Assembly (NCBI RefSeq): GCF_006443095.1
Contig: NZ_VFWZ01000001.1
Span: 310,001-374,000 of the forward strand
Direction: 5' to 3'
DNA length: 64,000 nucleotides
Source of the DNA: Aquimarina algicola
GTDB taxonomy: Bacteria > Bacteroidota > Bacteroidia > Flavobacteriales > Flavobacteriaceae
In this document: positions 24,251 through 32,558 of the stretch, one piece after another
How the letters are laid out: every line of letters begins with the position of its first letter
How positions within the stretch are numbered: position 1 is the stretch's first letter
The notes under the pieces: model-generated
Told to the model about the DNA's origin: nothing
Seen by the model: only the letters and a program-made list of their open reading frames with translations
Database searches by the model: none
Made by a program: the position numbers and the translations under genes

Positions 24251-26014
24251 TTAGTTAATAAATACATCTCCGCCATCCATCTTTGTTGTTCCCGCAATGT
24301 GATTATGAGGTGCAAAAATCGCAGTTGTGTTATTAGCACCAATACTTATATCATCTCCTTCTGTAGTAATTGCTTTTCCTTTTAGTTTTATGGTTCCGTC
24401 TTTGAGCATGGTAATACTACTTTCTCCAATGGTAATAGTCAGTTTTTCTTTTCCGCTAAGATCGATATTACCATCAGCATCCATTTTGAGTACGCTAGAG
24501 TTTTCTCCTACGGTTGTGGTATGACTTGCATCTGTATTTACACTTGTATTTCCTCCACCATCCATCATCATAGAAGCAGTTCCCTTATCGGTAAGCAGCA
24601 TACTCCCTACATTATCATCGAGAATCATTTTATTACCACTACGGGATTGTATGGCTTTGATATCATTAGCACTGCTCTGAAAAGCTCCCGGTTGTGCTGT
24701 ACCGGTATATAAACTACCCATTATGTAGGGGCGTTCTGCATTTCCGCCTTCAAAACCTACGAGAACTTCTTCTCCTTTTTCCGGAATAAAGTGAAATCCT
24801 TTTTCTCCGCCGGCATGCGGAGATACGACACGCAACCACGGAGTTAATTCTCCGTGAGGTTTTTGCCAGGGGAATTGTACCCGTATTCTACTCAAACCAT
24901 CGGGATCAACATTCTCCATTACTGTAGCAACTTGGGTTTCACTTTTTGGATAGAGCTGAATATCCATTTTGGGATACGCAGTAAAGTTAGCGTCTACTGC
25001 TTCAAAACTGTTTTTGTATACTCCGCTTTCTGTATTGGTGTGTGTAACTTTTATAATTCGGTATTTGCCATATCCTTTTATACTAATAATCTCGCCAAGA
25101 TTTACTCCGGGATTATCAGACGAGCCTTTTGCAATTACTTGCTGCATGGCAACTGATTTTGTATATTCTTCTACCTGGGTGTCTAATCGTTGTTTTAGTG
25201 AGGTATCACTATAGAGGTTATGATAGACTTGTGTTTGTTTGGCATATAGTTCTTTGGATTTTTGATCGGCAAAACCATGATATCCATCTGCCGGAATTGC
25301 TACTTCTGTACTGCTTTTTTGATGTAATTCGTCGGTAAGGTAATCATTTGTAAAATAGTCGAATGAATTGGGTAAAGAACTTAATTCTAGAGAAAAGTCT
25401 CGTAAATCTACACCGTATGTTAATGTCGTTTCTTCTTCTCCAGGGCTACCAAAAATTAGTGCTTTGCCATCGTAATAGAACCACTCATTATGATATGCTG
25501 CTAACCTGCTAGCGTAGCTAAAAGCACTTTGATTATGTTGTACCGAATAATGAATTGTATCTGAAGATACGGGTGAAAAAGCTGTTTCTAATTTTCCCTT
25601 ATCATATCCTTGAAAAGTTTGATTGAGAATTTCTGCGAGCCCAAAATCATTAAAAGAAGCATAATGACTACCATCGTCTGCTAAAACAGAAGGGCTTTTG
25701 CCGTATATAGTCACGAGATCTCCAGAAGAGCGATCAAAACCTTTGGTAGCTTTTACTTTGGTGACCACTCCTTTGAACTCTAATTCTTTATAACCGCCAA
25801 ATCCTTTGTTAGCGCCAATTTGGATTGTGATGATACCCCCAAGATAGTCTTTGCTCTCACCGATTAATTCTTCTGATAATTTTTCTACAACATCAGTTCG
25901 GCAAACAATTTCTAGATCATGATGTGCATCAATCTCTTGTACTAATTTTAAACTTTTATAAGATTCAATGGCTTTTCCAGAAATGGATATTTGTGTGATG
26001 GTTTGTAGTGCCAT
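24251..26014 (-). CDS. vgrG: type VI secretion system tip protein VgrG
   Basis: The 587-residue protein has a gp27-like N-terminal part (about residues 1-350), a gp5-like OB domain (about 370-460: VDPDGLSRIRVQFPWQKPHGELTPWLRVVSPHAGGEKGFHFIPEKGEEVLVGFEGGNAERPYIMGSLY) and a C-terminal needle of short repeats (NKMILDDNVGSMLL, KLTITIGESSITMLKDGTIKLKGKAIT). VgrG trimers form the spike punched into target cells. It is the first gene of the cargo operon; no structural T6SS genes lie in the window. The C-terminus ends near an HNHIAGTTKMDGG motif. Confidence 0.93.
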   Translation of the reverse strand: MALQTITQISISGKAIESYKSLKLVQEIDAHHDLEIVCRTDVVEKLSEELIGESKDYLGGIITIQIGANKGFGGYKELEFKGVVTKVKATKGFDRSSGDLVTIYGKSPSVLADDGSHYASFNDFGLAEILNQTFQGYDKGKLETAFSPVSSDTIHYSVQHNQSAFSYASRLAAYHNEWFYYDGKALIFGSPGEEETTLTYGVDLRDFSLELSSLPNSFDYFTNDYLTDELHQKSSTEVAIPADGYHGFADQKSKELYAKQTQVYHNLYSDTSLKQRLDTQVEEYTKSVAMQQVIAKGSSDNPGVNLGEIISIKGYGKYRIIKVTHTNTESGVYKNSFEAVDANFTAYPKMDIQLYPKSETQVATVMENVDPDGLSRIRVQFPWQKPHGELTPWLRVVSPHAGGEKGFHFIPEKGEEVLVGFEGGNAERPYIMGSLYTGTAQPGAFQSSANDIKAIQSRSGNKMILDDNVGSMLLTDKGTASMMMDGGGNTSVNTDASHTTTVGENSSVLKMDADGNIDLSGKEKLTITIGESSITMLKDGTIKLKGKAITTEGDDISIGANNTTAIFAPHNHIAGTTKMDGGDVFIN

Positions 26015-26202
26015 GTTTTAGAGTTTTTAGAGTTATAAATGTAGCGATTGATTTGATTTCCTTTACTTTACATCTACTAAAAATAACATTTTCAAAGAAC
26101 TTTTTAATGAAAAAAAAGAAAATATTCGTATAATTTTGTTTATTATTTCCCTTACATACATGTTTTTTGATGTTTATTGAAGAGACAATTTAAATACAAT
26201 GA

Positions 26203-26236
26203 AAAAGAGGATTGATCTATAAACCAATCCTCTTTT
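26203..26236 (-). terminator. intrinsic terminator downstream of the 26.3-27.1 kb gene
   Basis: A perfect 12-bp stem (AAAAGAGGATTG at 26203-26214 pairing with 26225-26236) encloses a 10-base loop. It lies 69 bp past the stop of the minus-strand gene, with a T run following on that strand. Confidence 0.75.
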
Positions 26237-26304
26237 ACTTGATAGTAGATGTTCAAATATTCTAAGGCACACTCAGAGAGTAATTGACTTTATTTTTCTT
26301 TTTG

Positions 26305-27096
26305 TTACTCTTTAAAATATGGATACATTTTTAAGTAGTATAGTGATTCACTATTTGATATTCTCAGATTAATTCTACCTTCATGGTACTCGGCATATTT
26401 TTTTTCGGCTAGAGTTTTATCTTCATTGTACCAGTTCAGTCTAAAAACATTTTTTGCGCCTGTTCTTATTAGTGAGCCTTTTAGATCTCCTTTTTTCCAG
26501 GTGTTACCGATACTTCCATCCAAATAAATAATATCAAAGCCATTATCTTTATTTTTGATAATACCTAATATGTAAGCTGGATGTCTGCCATCAATATAAG
26601 GAACTTCATATATCCCTTCTATGGTATCTGTTGATGTATCAAAGTATTTTTTTAGTTTTTGTTGATCCCAATTGGTTTTGGGGTGATTTTTTATTCTTTC
26701 CTTAAGTTCTCTATTGTGTTTTATGTTGTTATAATCTGATTGCACACTAGAACTTACCCATTTTTCTTGTTTTTCTACTACTTTTATTGAAGTATTACTC
26801 GCATCAATTTCATAAAAAGCCACATCATTTTTTTTCATATCTACTTTTATGGATTCGATATCTCCATATTTAGAAGAATTTACTTTTAGTGTACTTGTAC
26901 CTTCTGCCACATCAATCCTAATCCAGGTATATGTCATATTGTATTTTGTATCTTTTTGCTTTTTACTACTCAGTAAGATTGTTATTTCGTTTTTGCCCAC
27001 ATTACGAGATCCTGATGTGTAGAAATATACATGTTGTGCAAAACTTATATTTGCCAGACAAAGGAACAATAAAAGAAGAATTGATTTTAATTTCAT
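26305..27096 (-). CDS. secreted hypothetical protein
   Basis: The 263-residue product has a signal peptide (MKLKSILLLLFLCLANISFAQ). A strand-rich N-terminal part (VYFYTSGSRNVGKNEITILLSS, TYTWIRIDVAEGTSTLKV) resembles a small beta-sandwich. The C-terminal half has aromatic-rich strands (GFDIIYLDGSIGNTWKKGDLKGSLI) resembling secreted proteins of unknown function. I do not recognise a family. It is a single gene with its own terminator. Confidence 0.65.
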   Translation of the reverse strand: MKLKSILLLLFLCLANISFAQHVYFYTSGSRNVGKNEITILLSSKKQKDTKYNMTYTWIRIDVAEGTSTLKVNSSKYGDIESIKVDMKKNDVAFYEIDASNTSIKVVEKQEKWVSSSVQSDYNNIKHNRELKERIKNHPKTNWDQQKLKKYFDTSTDTIEGIYEVPYIDGRHPAYILGIIKNKDNGFDIIYLDGSIGNTWKKGDLKGSLIRTGAKNVFRLNWYNEDKTLAEKKYAEYHEGRINLRISNSESLYYLKMYPYFKE

Positions 27097-27254
27097 AAAT
27101 TAAGATATTTTATTTTTATATCACAAAAGTGAGAATATCTAATTTGTAGTAAAACCCCGAATACAGTGAAAATAGCCATGTTGTTATAGTTATAAATATA
27201 TCAGAATATTCGTAGTACTATTACCGTTAATTTTGTGTTTAGTCATGTATAAAA

Positions 27255-27288
27255 AAAATCATCAAACTATATGTAGTTTGATGATTTT
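27255..27288 (-). terminator. intrinsic terminator after the NAMPT-type gene
   Basis: A perfect 15-bp stem (AAAATCATCAAACTA at 27255-27269 pairing with 27274-27288) with a 4-base loop lies 47 bp past the stop codon. On the minus strand an uninterrupted T run follows. This is the strongest terminator in the window and marks the end of the NAD/ADP-ribose gene set. Confidence 0.85.
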
Positions 27289-27334
27289 ATAATCTAGTGT
27301 TGATATTTTTAAAACAGATTATATTTAAAGCCTT

Positions 27335-28780
27335 TTAATTAGAAGTTCTTTTTCTAATATCTGTTAAGGTATCATCAATTATGAGTTTACCATTACTAAA
27401 AACAGTTTGTAAAAGCCCTCTCCCTTCTTCTTCTTTTGATACTTGATCTTTGTATATAATCTTACCATTTTCTTGATATAATTGTATGAGTCCTTTGGCA
27501 GATTTTTTGGTTCCGTCATCTGTGATAGGGTCTTTAAAAATTTCTCTTCCTTCTCCATTAATTTCTACATAAGTTGCTTTCATAGCAAAACCAAAAGTAT
27601 CTCTGGTATTATATTGATACGTAAAACTACCTATGCCTAAAACTACATTGGTAGAGGCAAATCCTTTTTGTTTAAGTCGTTCACAAATTTGAGTAGCTCT
27701 TTCTATGGTTATACTATCTCCATAAATTGCTCCAATTTTGGGGTTAAGAACTTTATATCCTTGTTCATTTATTGTACCTCCGAACTCGTCCCATAGTAAT
27801 TCTATAACACCTTTGGCAACTATTGGATTTTTATCATCACAACCACAAATGATATCTACCGGATCACCAGAATCAGGTCTAATTACCAGTTTACCATCAC
27901 GGTTTAGGATTTCTTCTTTCAATTGTGGTAAATATTCTGTGAGGACTTTCCATAAATCCCATGTATCAGATACTACAGATAAAATTCCTGTTGGGTAGGT
28001 TTCTAATAATCTTCTAAAAGTACCTACTTCGTCATCTTTACTACCGGCACACATTACACTATGCTCTGTAGCATTTACACTACCAATAACTAATTCTTTG
28101 GTTACATCTGTATTATAAAATGTTTCATAAGCTTTTGCCACAGGAAGTGTATCACTACCCGAAAAAGAGAGTGCATGCCCCATACCACTCAAAATAGAAG
28201 ATTCTGTACCAGACATTCCTCTCATCGAAAAGTCGTGACCTTGCCATGTGACAAATTCGATATTATCCTTATCAGTTTCTAAAGCATAGCGAGTTAAGAT
28301 TTTTTTATATTGCTTGGCAATTGTAGCTGATGTACAAGGTTGCCAAATAATACTGGATATCAATGTTTCTAAATAGTTGGTAAGCCAAAAGAACTCTGGT
28401 TTGGTATTCACCAATGTGAACATAGGCACTCTAATAGGTACTTCTGTGCCTTCTGGAATAGCTTTGATTTCTATGGGTAGAAAACCTAGATCATGCAATT
28501 CTTCTATATGTGTAATGTCGTAATCAACGCCTAGATAAATGTCTACATATTTTTTATATTCTGCAATGACTTCATACTTTGGTTTTTCAAAAAAATCTGT
28601 ATTAAATTGTTTTATTAGGTATTCTTTAATAAAATATTGCAACCCAAAAAACACTACTTTATCAATCCCTTCTACTCTACTTTTGCGTGGAGTCCAGTTT
28701 GAATATACCATTGTTGTCCCTTTTGGGTATTGCTCTTTGTGACCTAGTTTATAACCATCTGTTAAAAGTAGTGGATTCAT
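27335..28780 (-). CDS. nadV: nicotinamide phosphoribosyltransferase (NAMPT/NadV type)
   Basis: The 481-residue protein is of the NAMPT length and type: YSNWTPRKSRVEGIDKVVFFGLQYF at the start, QGHDFSMRGMSGTESS, SVNATEHSVMCAG (the NAMPT active-site His), LSVVSDTWDLWKVL, LVIRPDSGDPVDII and VLGIGSFTYQYNTRDTFGFAMKAT. It joins nicotinamide to PRPP to give NMN. In the phage NAD+-reconstitution setting, homologues act on ADP-ribose pyrophosphate to give NAD+ directly. Automated labels often call it nicotinate phosphoribosyltransferase. It has its own NrtR-like operator and promoter, and ends the gene set that starts at nrtR. Confidence 0.9.
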   Translation of the reverse strand: MNPLLLTDGYKLGHKEQYPKGTTMVYSNWTPRKSRVEGIDKVVFFGLQYFIKEYLIKQFNTDFFEKPKYEVIAEYKKYVDIYLGVDYDITHIEELHDLGFLPIEIKAIPEGTEVPIRVPMFTLVNTKPEFFWLTNYLETLISSIIWQPCTSATIAKQYKKILTRYALETDKDNIEFVTWQGHDFSMRGMSGTESSILSGMGHALSFSGSDTLPVAKAYETFYNTDVTKELVIGSVNATEHSVMCAGSKDDEVGTFRRLLETYPTGILSVVSDTWDLWKVLTEYLPQLKEEILNRDGKLVIRPDSGDPVDIICGCDDKNPIVAKGVIELLWDEFGGTINEQGYKVLNPKIGAIYGDSITIERATQICERLKQKGFASTNVVLGIGSFTYQYNTRDTFGFAMKATYVEINGEGREIFKDPITDDGTKKSAKGLIQLYQENGKIIYKDQVSKEEEGRGLLQTVFSNGKLIIDDTLTDIRKRTSN

Positions 28781-28791
28781 TTGAATGTTAT

Positions 28792-28839
28792 TTTGCGTTA
28801 TTTATACGCAAATATAAAACAAATATTTATTTCAGACAA
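28792..28839 (-). promoter_or_regulatory. NAMPT gene promoter with NrtR-type operator
   Basis: TTTGCGT-N7-ACGCAAA occupies 28792-28812. On the minus strand the ACGCAAA arm runs into a TATATTTG -7 box (28816-28809), with a TTG (-33) at 28839-28837 and a 20-bp spacer. The operator begins 11 bp before the start codon, so the bound repressor would cover the transcription start. The same design is seen at prs and nrtR. Confidence 0.72.
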
Positions 28840-28911
28840 TTTTTGCTGAAAATTATTATATTTAAAATATAGATATATAAAATCTATAGTAAACCTTAAA
28901 ACCTTTATTAT

Positions 28912-29094
28912 ATGAAAAATTCACTTTTAAAATTAGGAACAGTATTAACTAAAAATGAGCAACAGAACATAAAAGGTGGCGGACGATGTGATGGCTACAC
29001 AGGCCCTATCGTTGTAACATGCGAGCAATATAATAATTTGCCGGATCAATATAAATTTTGTGTTCTAGTAAGTGTAGATTGTTTCGAACAATAG
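28912..29094 (+). CDS. double-glycine leader peptide (bacteriocin-like / RiPP precursor)
   Basis: The 60-residue peptide has a leader MKNSLLKLGTVLTKNEQQNIKGGG of the Bacteroidota natural-product type. The LTKNEQQNIKGG pattern is a typical double-glycine cleavage site for a C39-peptidase ABC exporter. The core after the glycines has four cysteines (residues 26, 37, 50, 57), which suggests disulfides or thioether modification. It is alone on the plus strand between two minus-strand NAD/ADP-ribose genes and has its own terminator. No exporter or modifying enzyme is in the window. Confidence 0.78.
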   Translation: MKNSLLKLGTVLTKNEQQNIKGGGRCDGYTGPIVVTCEQYNNLPDQYKFCVLVSVDCFEQ

Positions 29095-29120
29095 CATATA
29101 ACTTTTGTATACAATGTAAG

Positions 29121-29149
29121 AAGCCAAAGATTCTCATCTTTGGTTTTTT
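29121..29149 (+). terminator. terminator of the double-glycine peptide gene
   Basis: CCAAAGAT at 29124-29131 pairs with ATCTTTGG at 29136-29143 around a 4-base loop, extended by AAG/TTT pairing outside. Six T follow at 29144-29149. It lies 29 bp after the peptide stop. Confidence 0.8.
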
Positions 29150-29179
29150 AGTTTAGAACGGTAATGTAATGTACTCTCT

Positions 29180-29911
29180 TTAATTTCTACCTTTTTCATT
29201 TGGGTATAAAGAAGGCAATGAATCGCTTTGCCAAAATTCTTTAGTGTCGATATCTAAAACAGAAAGTTTTCCTGTAAATGCGGCACCTGTATCGATATTC
29301 CAAACATTGATGCCTTGCATAGGGACAATAGTTTCGTAATGTAAGGTAGGAGTATGACCAATATAAATTTCGTTATATAATTTTAATCTATTGGGATAAA
29401 AAGCAGAATCTTTTTTCACTCTTTTGTCCATAACTATAGCCATTTCCCAAAGTGTTCTATCCCATCTGTAATTGGTAAGATATACTTCGTTTTCTGGCCC
29501 TTTCATAGAAGAAAACCCAGCATGAATAAAAAGACGATTTTCTTTATCAACATAATAATTTATCAATTGATCAAAAAACTGTAGGTGTTTTTCTGTATCA
29601 AACTCTTGACTATTGTAAGATGCTATTGTTTCTTTTCCACCATTTTTGTACCAAATACCATAGTTGCCAATGTATAAATTTAATAACCACTCATGACACC
29701 AGACATCGTGATTCCCTTTTATGAAAATACATTTCTGCTTTTTATCTAAATCAATAAGAAATTCTATAAGTTGTGCAGACTCGCTCCACCCATCTACATA
29801 ATCTCCAAGAAATATAAGGGTATCATTTGTAGTCACATTAGCTCTTTTAAAAACTTGAAGTAAAGCTTTAAATCCGCCATGTATGTCTCCTATTACCAGT
29901 GTTCTTTTCAT
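29180..29911 (-). CDS. PPP-type metallophosphoesterase
   Basis: The 243-residue protein has the three PPP-family metal motifs in order: GDIHGG (about residues 8-13), GDYVDG (about 36-41) and GNHDVW (about 65-70), plus His residues in GHTP and in LFIHAGF. Such enzymes are serine/threonine phosphatases or Ap4A/nucleotide hydrolases. In this context a cyclic-phosphate or nucleotide substrate is conceivable (inference). It overlaps the 2OG-oxygenase gene by 4 bp, so it is translationally coupled to it, and is the last gene of the main nrtR-led run. Confidence 0.87.
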   Translation of the reverse strand: MKRTLVIGDIHGGFKALLQVFKRANVTTNDTLIFLGDYVDGWSESAQLIEFLIDLDKKQKCIFIKGNHDVWCHEWLLNLYIGNYGIWYKNGGKETIASYNSQEFDTEKHLQFFDQLINYYVDKENRLFIHAGFSSMKGPENEVYLTNYRWDRTLWEMAIVMDKRVKKDSAFYPNRLKLYNEIYIGHTPTLHYETIVPMQGINVWNIDTGAAFTGKLSVLDIDTKEFWQSDSLPSLYPNEKGRN

Positions 29912-30459
29912 TGTATTTTGCGCATAACATCTGTCCTTAAAACATATTTTGTTCCTGATGTAATTGGTTTTCCTTCATGACGTAAAGGATGGTAGAATAA
30001 TAGTGCATCACCAATTTTTGGAGTTATGGTAATCCCTTTTTCAAAATAAGTTTCACCACCTTCAAAGTCATCATTAAGATAGATTAAGAACGATAAAAAA
30101 CTAGATTCAGTTTCATTTTTTTTATAGCTCCCGTCTCTATGCATTTTGAATCGCTCTCCTGTATCGTATTTATAAATTCGAAACCTATCATTTAATCCAA
30201 TGGCATTGTACTCTTTAAACATGCCTTTAAAAAAAGGTTGTACTTGCGACCAAATGTTATTAGCAATAAATTGATCTTTGAATATGATACGTTTATTATT
30301 ACGAATCCCTTTAAACATCACTTCTTTACCATCAATATTTACTTTTGCCTCTTCAAAAGATACTTGTTCTCCCTTTTCTATAAAATTATTACACATTTTA
30401 TTAGAGAGAAAGTTTTCAATTAAAAATATTTCAGGATGTAATTCTTTGATTATTTGCAT
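29908..30459 (-). CDS. 2OG-Fe(II) oxygenase (prolyl 4-hydroxylase-like)
   Basis: The 183-residue protein is a small double-stranded beta-helix dioxygenase with an MHRDGS iron motif (HxD), SFLIYLNDDFEGGETYF, and the distal HPLRHEGKPI followed by the 2-oxoglutarate-binding Arg. It should hydroxylate a protein, nucleotide or small molecule using Fe(II) and 2-oxoglutarate. The frame extends upstream to 30498, but the ATG at 30459 gives MQIIKELHPEIFLI and leaves a 4-bp gap after kptA, so it is preferred. The upstream extension would run into kptA. Confidence 0.83.
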   Translation of the reverse strand: MQIIKELHPEIFLIENFLSNKMCNNFIEKGEQVSFEEAKVNIDGKEVMFKGIRNNKRIIFKDQFIANNIWSQVQPFFKGMFKEYNAIGLNDRFRIYKYDTGERFKMHRDGSYKKNETESSFLSFLIYLNDDFEGGETYFEKGITITPKIGDALLFYHPLRHEGKPITSGTKYVLRTDVMRKIQ

Positions 30460-30463
30460 TACA

Positions 30464-31009
30464 CTACTTTTTAAATTCAATATACTGTGGTAAAACATGA
30501 TCTGTTAACCAAACTCCATTCTCTGATTGAAAAAAATCAATTTCATTTCTAAACATTTCGCCGGATCGTATGGTTAAGATGATTGGTTTTCCTCTTCTAG
30601 CACCTACTTTTGTAGCGGTTTCTCTTTCTTCACTCAAATGCACGTGATGACGGCTCATTTTTAATAATCCTTTTTCTCGAATAGCATCCATAAATTTTGA
30701 GACTGTACCATGATATAAAAACTCTGGTGGTTGTTTTGGTTGATATCCTAAATTTATGTGTATTGAGTGTCCTTGATTCGCCCTTATTTTGGTTACATCT
30801 TCGTTAAAAGCAAATCGCTTTTTGTCATTGTTTTCAACAACTTCTTTTAAAAGATTTATATCTAGTTTTGGTATTTGTTGTTGTGCTTTTGCAAGTAATT
30901 CGCTTACGTCTGCCCAACCATTTTGATCGAGTTGTAATCCGATCTTATCGGGATCATGCCTAAGAATTAGGCTTAAAAATTTACTTATATGTTTATGGTT
31001 TGTTTTCAT
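30464..31009 (-). CDS. kptA: RNA 2'-phosphotransferase (KptA/Tpt1)
   Basis: The 181-residue protein has the family's N-terminal winged-helix part (HKHISKFLSLILRHDPDKIGLQLDQNGWADVSELLA) and C-terminal ADP-ribosyltransferase fold (HSIHINLGYQ, EFLYHGTVSKFMDAI, HHVHLSEERETATKVGARRGKPIIL). Tpt1 removes an internal RNA 2'-phosphate using NAD+, releasing ADP-ribose 1'',2''-cyclic phosphate; some members also ADP-ribosylate RNA or DNA 5'-phosphates. It abuts the LOG-like gene (one shared base). Its NAD+-derived by-product would feed the neighbouring macro-domain enzymes. Confidence 0.92.
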   Translation of the reverse strand: MKTNHKHISKFLSLILRHDPDKIGLQLDQNGWADVSELLAKAQQQIPKLDINLLKEVVENNDKKRFAFNEDVTKIRANQGHSIHINLGYQPKQPPEFLYHGTVSKFMDAIREKGLLKMSRHHVHLSEERETATKVGARRGKPIILTIRSGEMFRNEIDFFQSENGVWLTDHVLPQYIEFKK

Positions 31010-31539
31010 TACTCTTGTAATAATTCTTTCTTAAATGCTTCAAAATCATTTACTATTTTGAATAAATCGTGTTCATGTTTTGGGATCAAATTTGATTTTA
31101 AATTTGAAATTACATCATTCCAAACCTCTCCTATAAAATAGATTTTAGGTCTTTGTTGTGTTTTTTCTTTTCTAATGATGTCTAGGGTCAGAAATACTTC
31201 TGATAACGTGCCAATACCACCTTTTTGAACAATAAACAGTTCTGTGTTTTCTATTAAGATTTGTAATCGCTCAAACAATGTCTGGGTGACTATAGTTTCT
31301 GATAGAAATGAGTTCCCTTTTTCTGAACCAACTTGTTTACAGGTTACTCCTATTGCTTTTCCATTTTTGGATGTTGCTCCTTTGGATACTGCTTCCATCA
31401 TCCCTCCATACCCCCCATTTTTGATTATAAAATCATTTTCTGCCAGTAATTGACCTATTAAAACTGTTTCTCTATATTCATTACTTTCTCGGTCTCTCCC
31501 TGCTCCTCCAAAAAGTGTTGCGTATTTTTCTTTTTTCAT
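31009..31539 (-). CDS. LOG-family / TIGR00725-like Rossmann nucleotide-binding protein
   Basis: The 176-residue protein has a Rossmann-like start ([20 protein letters not shown]), [14 protein letters not shown] and the characteristic [11 protein letters not shown]. Canonical LOG phosphoribohydrolases read PGGxGTxxE; here the Pro is Lys while Gly, Gly, Thr and Glu are kept. LOG enzymes release ribose 5-phosphate from nucleoside monophosphates. Other members of this Rossmann group (DprA, SLOG, TIR-effector sensors) bind nucleotides. A nucleotide or ADP-ribose-related ligand is inferred from context. It overlaps the macro-domain gene by 4 bp. Confidence 0.8.
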   Translation of the reverse strand: MKKEKYATLFGGAGRDRESNEYRETVLIGQLLAENDFIIKNGGYGGMMEAVSKGATSKNGKAIGVTCKQVGSEKGNSFLSETIVTQTLFERLQILIENTELFIVQKGGIGTLSEVFLTLDIIRKEKTQQRPKIYFIGEVWNDVISNLKSNLIPKHEHDLFKIVNDFEAFKKELLQE

Positions 31540-32048
31540 TTTTTTAGTTTTTTTTCATATAACTTTAAATTTTCATTGTCAAAACAAACAAATATAACTT
31601 CGTTGATAACGTTTTGACTTTTAAAGTTTTTTACTGTTTCTATAGCAATTTTAGCTGCTAGATCCTTTGGGAACTTATAAATACCTGTGCTAATATTCGG
31701 GAATGCAATACTTTTAATTTTGTTTTTCAATGCAAGTTGTAACGAATTTTGATAGCAATTAACCAATAGGGCTTCTTTTTCTTCGCCTCCTTGATTCCAA
31801 ACAGGTCCTACAGTATGAATTACATACTTTGCAGGTAAATTTCCGGCGGTTGTAATTACAGCTTCTCCAACATTACATTTACCTTGTTTATTTATAATTA
31901 ACCTACAAGCCTCTAAAATGTCTGTTCCTCCTTTGCGATGTATAGCTCCATCAACACCACTTCCGCCAAGTAAAGATGAATTTGCGGCATTAACAATTGC
32001 ATCAACTTTTACTTCAGTAATATCTGCTTGTATTGTTTTTAACCTCAT
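31536..32048 (-). CDS. macro-domain O-acetyl-ADP-ribose deacetylase (YmdB/MacroD type)
   Basis: This 170-residue canonical macro domain has [27 protein letters not shown] (ADP-ribose-binding and catalytic loop), [11 protein letters not shown] and [13 protein letters not shown]. MacroD-type enzymes hydrolyse O-acetyl-ADP-ribose and remove ADP-ribose from Asp/Glu, releasing free ADP-ribose in the cytoplasm. It is 33 bp after the other macro-like gene and overlaps the LOG-like gene by 4 bp. Confidence 0.92.
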   Translation of the reverse strand: MRLKTIQADITEVKVDAIVNAANSSLLGGSGVDGAIHRKGGTDILEACRLIINKQGKCNVGEAVITTAGNLPAKYVIHTVGPVWNQGGEEKEALLVNCYQNSLQLALKNKIKSIAFPNISTGIYKFPKDLAAKIAIETVKNFKSQNVINEVIFVCFDNENLKLYEKKLKK

Positions 32049-32081
32049 TAGTCTTATACATTTTATTTATTCGTTATTCTC

Positions 32082-32558
32082 TTAATTAAAATCATATACA
32101 AAGACTTCTATGTCTTTTTGTATTAATGTTTCTTTAATAATCGGTTCGATTTTTTCCCACTTCCCTCCTGCCAAACCACATCCAATTCTAGGCATGTGTA
32201 TACTCGCCTGAAGTTTTTCTGCTTCTACAGCTATCTTTTCTAAACAGGTTTTGACAGCATTATAACGTATAGGAACACCGTTACTCCCTGTTTTCATGCC
32301 TTGTTGGGCGATCATATTGCCTACATAGATATAATCATTAACAGGGACTATTTGAATTGCTCCGAGTTCAAAATCATTTTTTGCTCTATTACGATGCCAT
32401 TCTCGATATCTTTTTTCAGGTTCTGCCCATTTTTTTGAAATTGCTAAGACAAACCCCTTACCCCAACCACCAAGGTTATTACAAACGTGAACTATAATTT
32501 TGTTTCCTTTGGCTTGAGGTAAAGTGGCATCTCCTTTTATGTATTTTATCGTTTTCAT
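32082..32558 (-). CDS. macro-like Appr-1''-p processing protein
   Basis: The 158-residue protein is a divergent macro domain (YIKGDATLPQAKGNKIIVHVCNNLGGWGKGFVLAISKKW, IYVGNMIAQQG, IHMPRIGCGLAGGKW). It belongs to the POA1/ALC1/TARG1-like branch, which includes ADP-ribose-1''-phosphatases and DarG-like DNA de-ADP-ribosylases. The conserved GCGLAGG loop supports ADP-ribose binding. Acting after KptA, an ADP-ribose-1''-phosphate phosphatase would be a logical role (inference). It overlaps DUF4291 by 4 bp. Confidence 0.87.
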   Translation of the reverse strand: MKTIKYIKGDATLPQAKGNKIIVHVCNNLGGWGKGFVLAISKKWAEPEKRYREWHRNRAKNDFELGAIQIVPVNDYIYVGNMIAQQGMKTGSNGVPIRYNAVKTCLEKIAVEAEKLQASIHMPRIGCGLAGGKWEKIEPIIKETLIQKDIEVFVYDFN

